This document shows positions 13,715 through 13,727 of a DNA stretch of 13,727 bases, piece after piece. Position 1 is the stretch's first letter; every line of letters begins with the position of its first letter. A program made the translations under genes and the position numbers. The notes below the pieces were generated by a model. It was not told the DNA's origin and ran no database searches. It was given only the letters and a program-made list of their open reading frames with translations. Location of the stretch: positions 1-13,727 of the forward strand of contig CALAQT010000516.1 in assembly GCA_937888775.1 (NCBI GenBank), in the 5' to 3' direction. The DNA comes from an uncultured Actinomycetes bacterium (GTDB lineage: Bacteria; Actinomycetota; Thermoleophilia; Solirubrobacterales; Solirubrobacteraceae).

Positions 13715-13727
13715 TGGTGTAGTTCCA

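Overview
The window reads as high-GC actinobacterial DNA. The decayed acyl-CoA transferase and the small HTH gene with its 146-residue partner at the right end look most like Thermoleophilia (Solirubrobacterales-type) proteins; this placement rests on remembered family resemblance, not on a search. No rRNA, tRNA or CRISPR array was seen.

Left edge (1-1045) is mobile or decayed DNA. On the minus strand, 268 down to 1 resembles the 5' end of a group II intron running out of the window. On the plus strand follow a broken Cys/His-rich hypothetical gene (316-823) and a broken excisionase-type HTH gene (824-1045).

The core (1049-10832) is a two-armed catabolic island around a GntR/FCD regulator. 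The leftward arm is an APC permease, a metallophosphoesterase, a nucleotidyltransferase-fold protein, a mandelate racemase/muconate-lactonizing enolase-superfamily protein (one frameshift) and a remnant resembling the C-terminus of a fumarylacetoacetate hydrolase. A second leftward unit, an SDR and a zinc alcohol dehydrogenase, has its own candidate promoter and palindrome. The rightward arm is GntR, a D-2-hydroxyacid dehydrogenase and a Gfo/Idh/MocA oxidoreductase (two frameshifts). Several gene pairs overlap by ATGA or TTGA, as expected for translational coupling. The two arms face away from a 76-bp region with overlapping divergent promoters. The enzyme set suggests uptake and oxidation/dehydration of a sugar acid or other hydroxy acid; the substrate is not visible. 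The phosphoesterase and nucleotidyltransferase-fold genes are unexpected members.

Right of the core, the rightward arm ends at a Tn3-family transposase tail (10919-11150). Next is a full-length but badly degraded family III CoA-transferase (11241-12619, about six frameshifts and one nonsense codon). The edge holds a tightly coupled small operon (HTH protein and helical protein) with a divergent hypothetical ORF. Intact 250-560-codon genes sit beside genes with several lesions, so local decay is more likely than uniform sequencing error, although single-base assembly errors cannot be excluded for the genes with one lesion.
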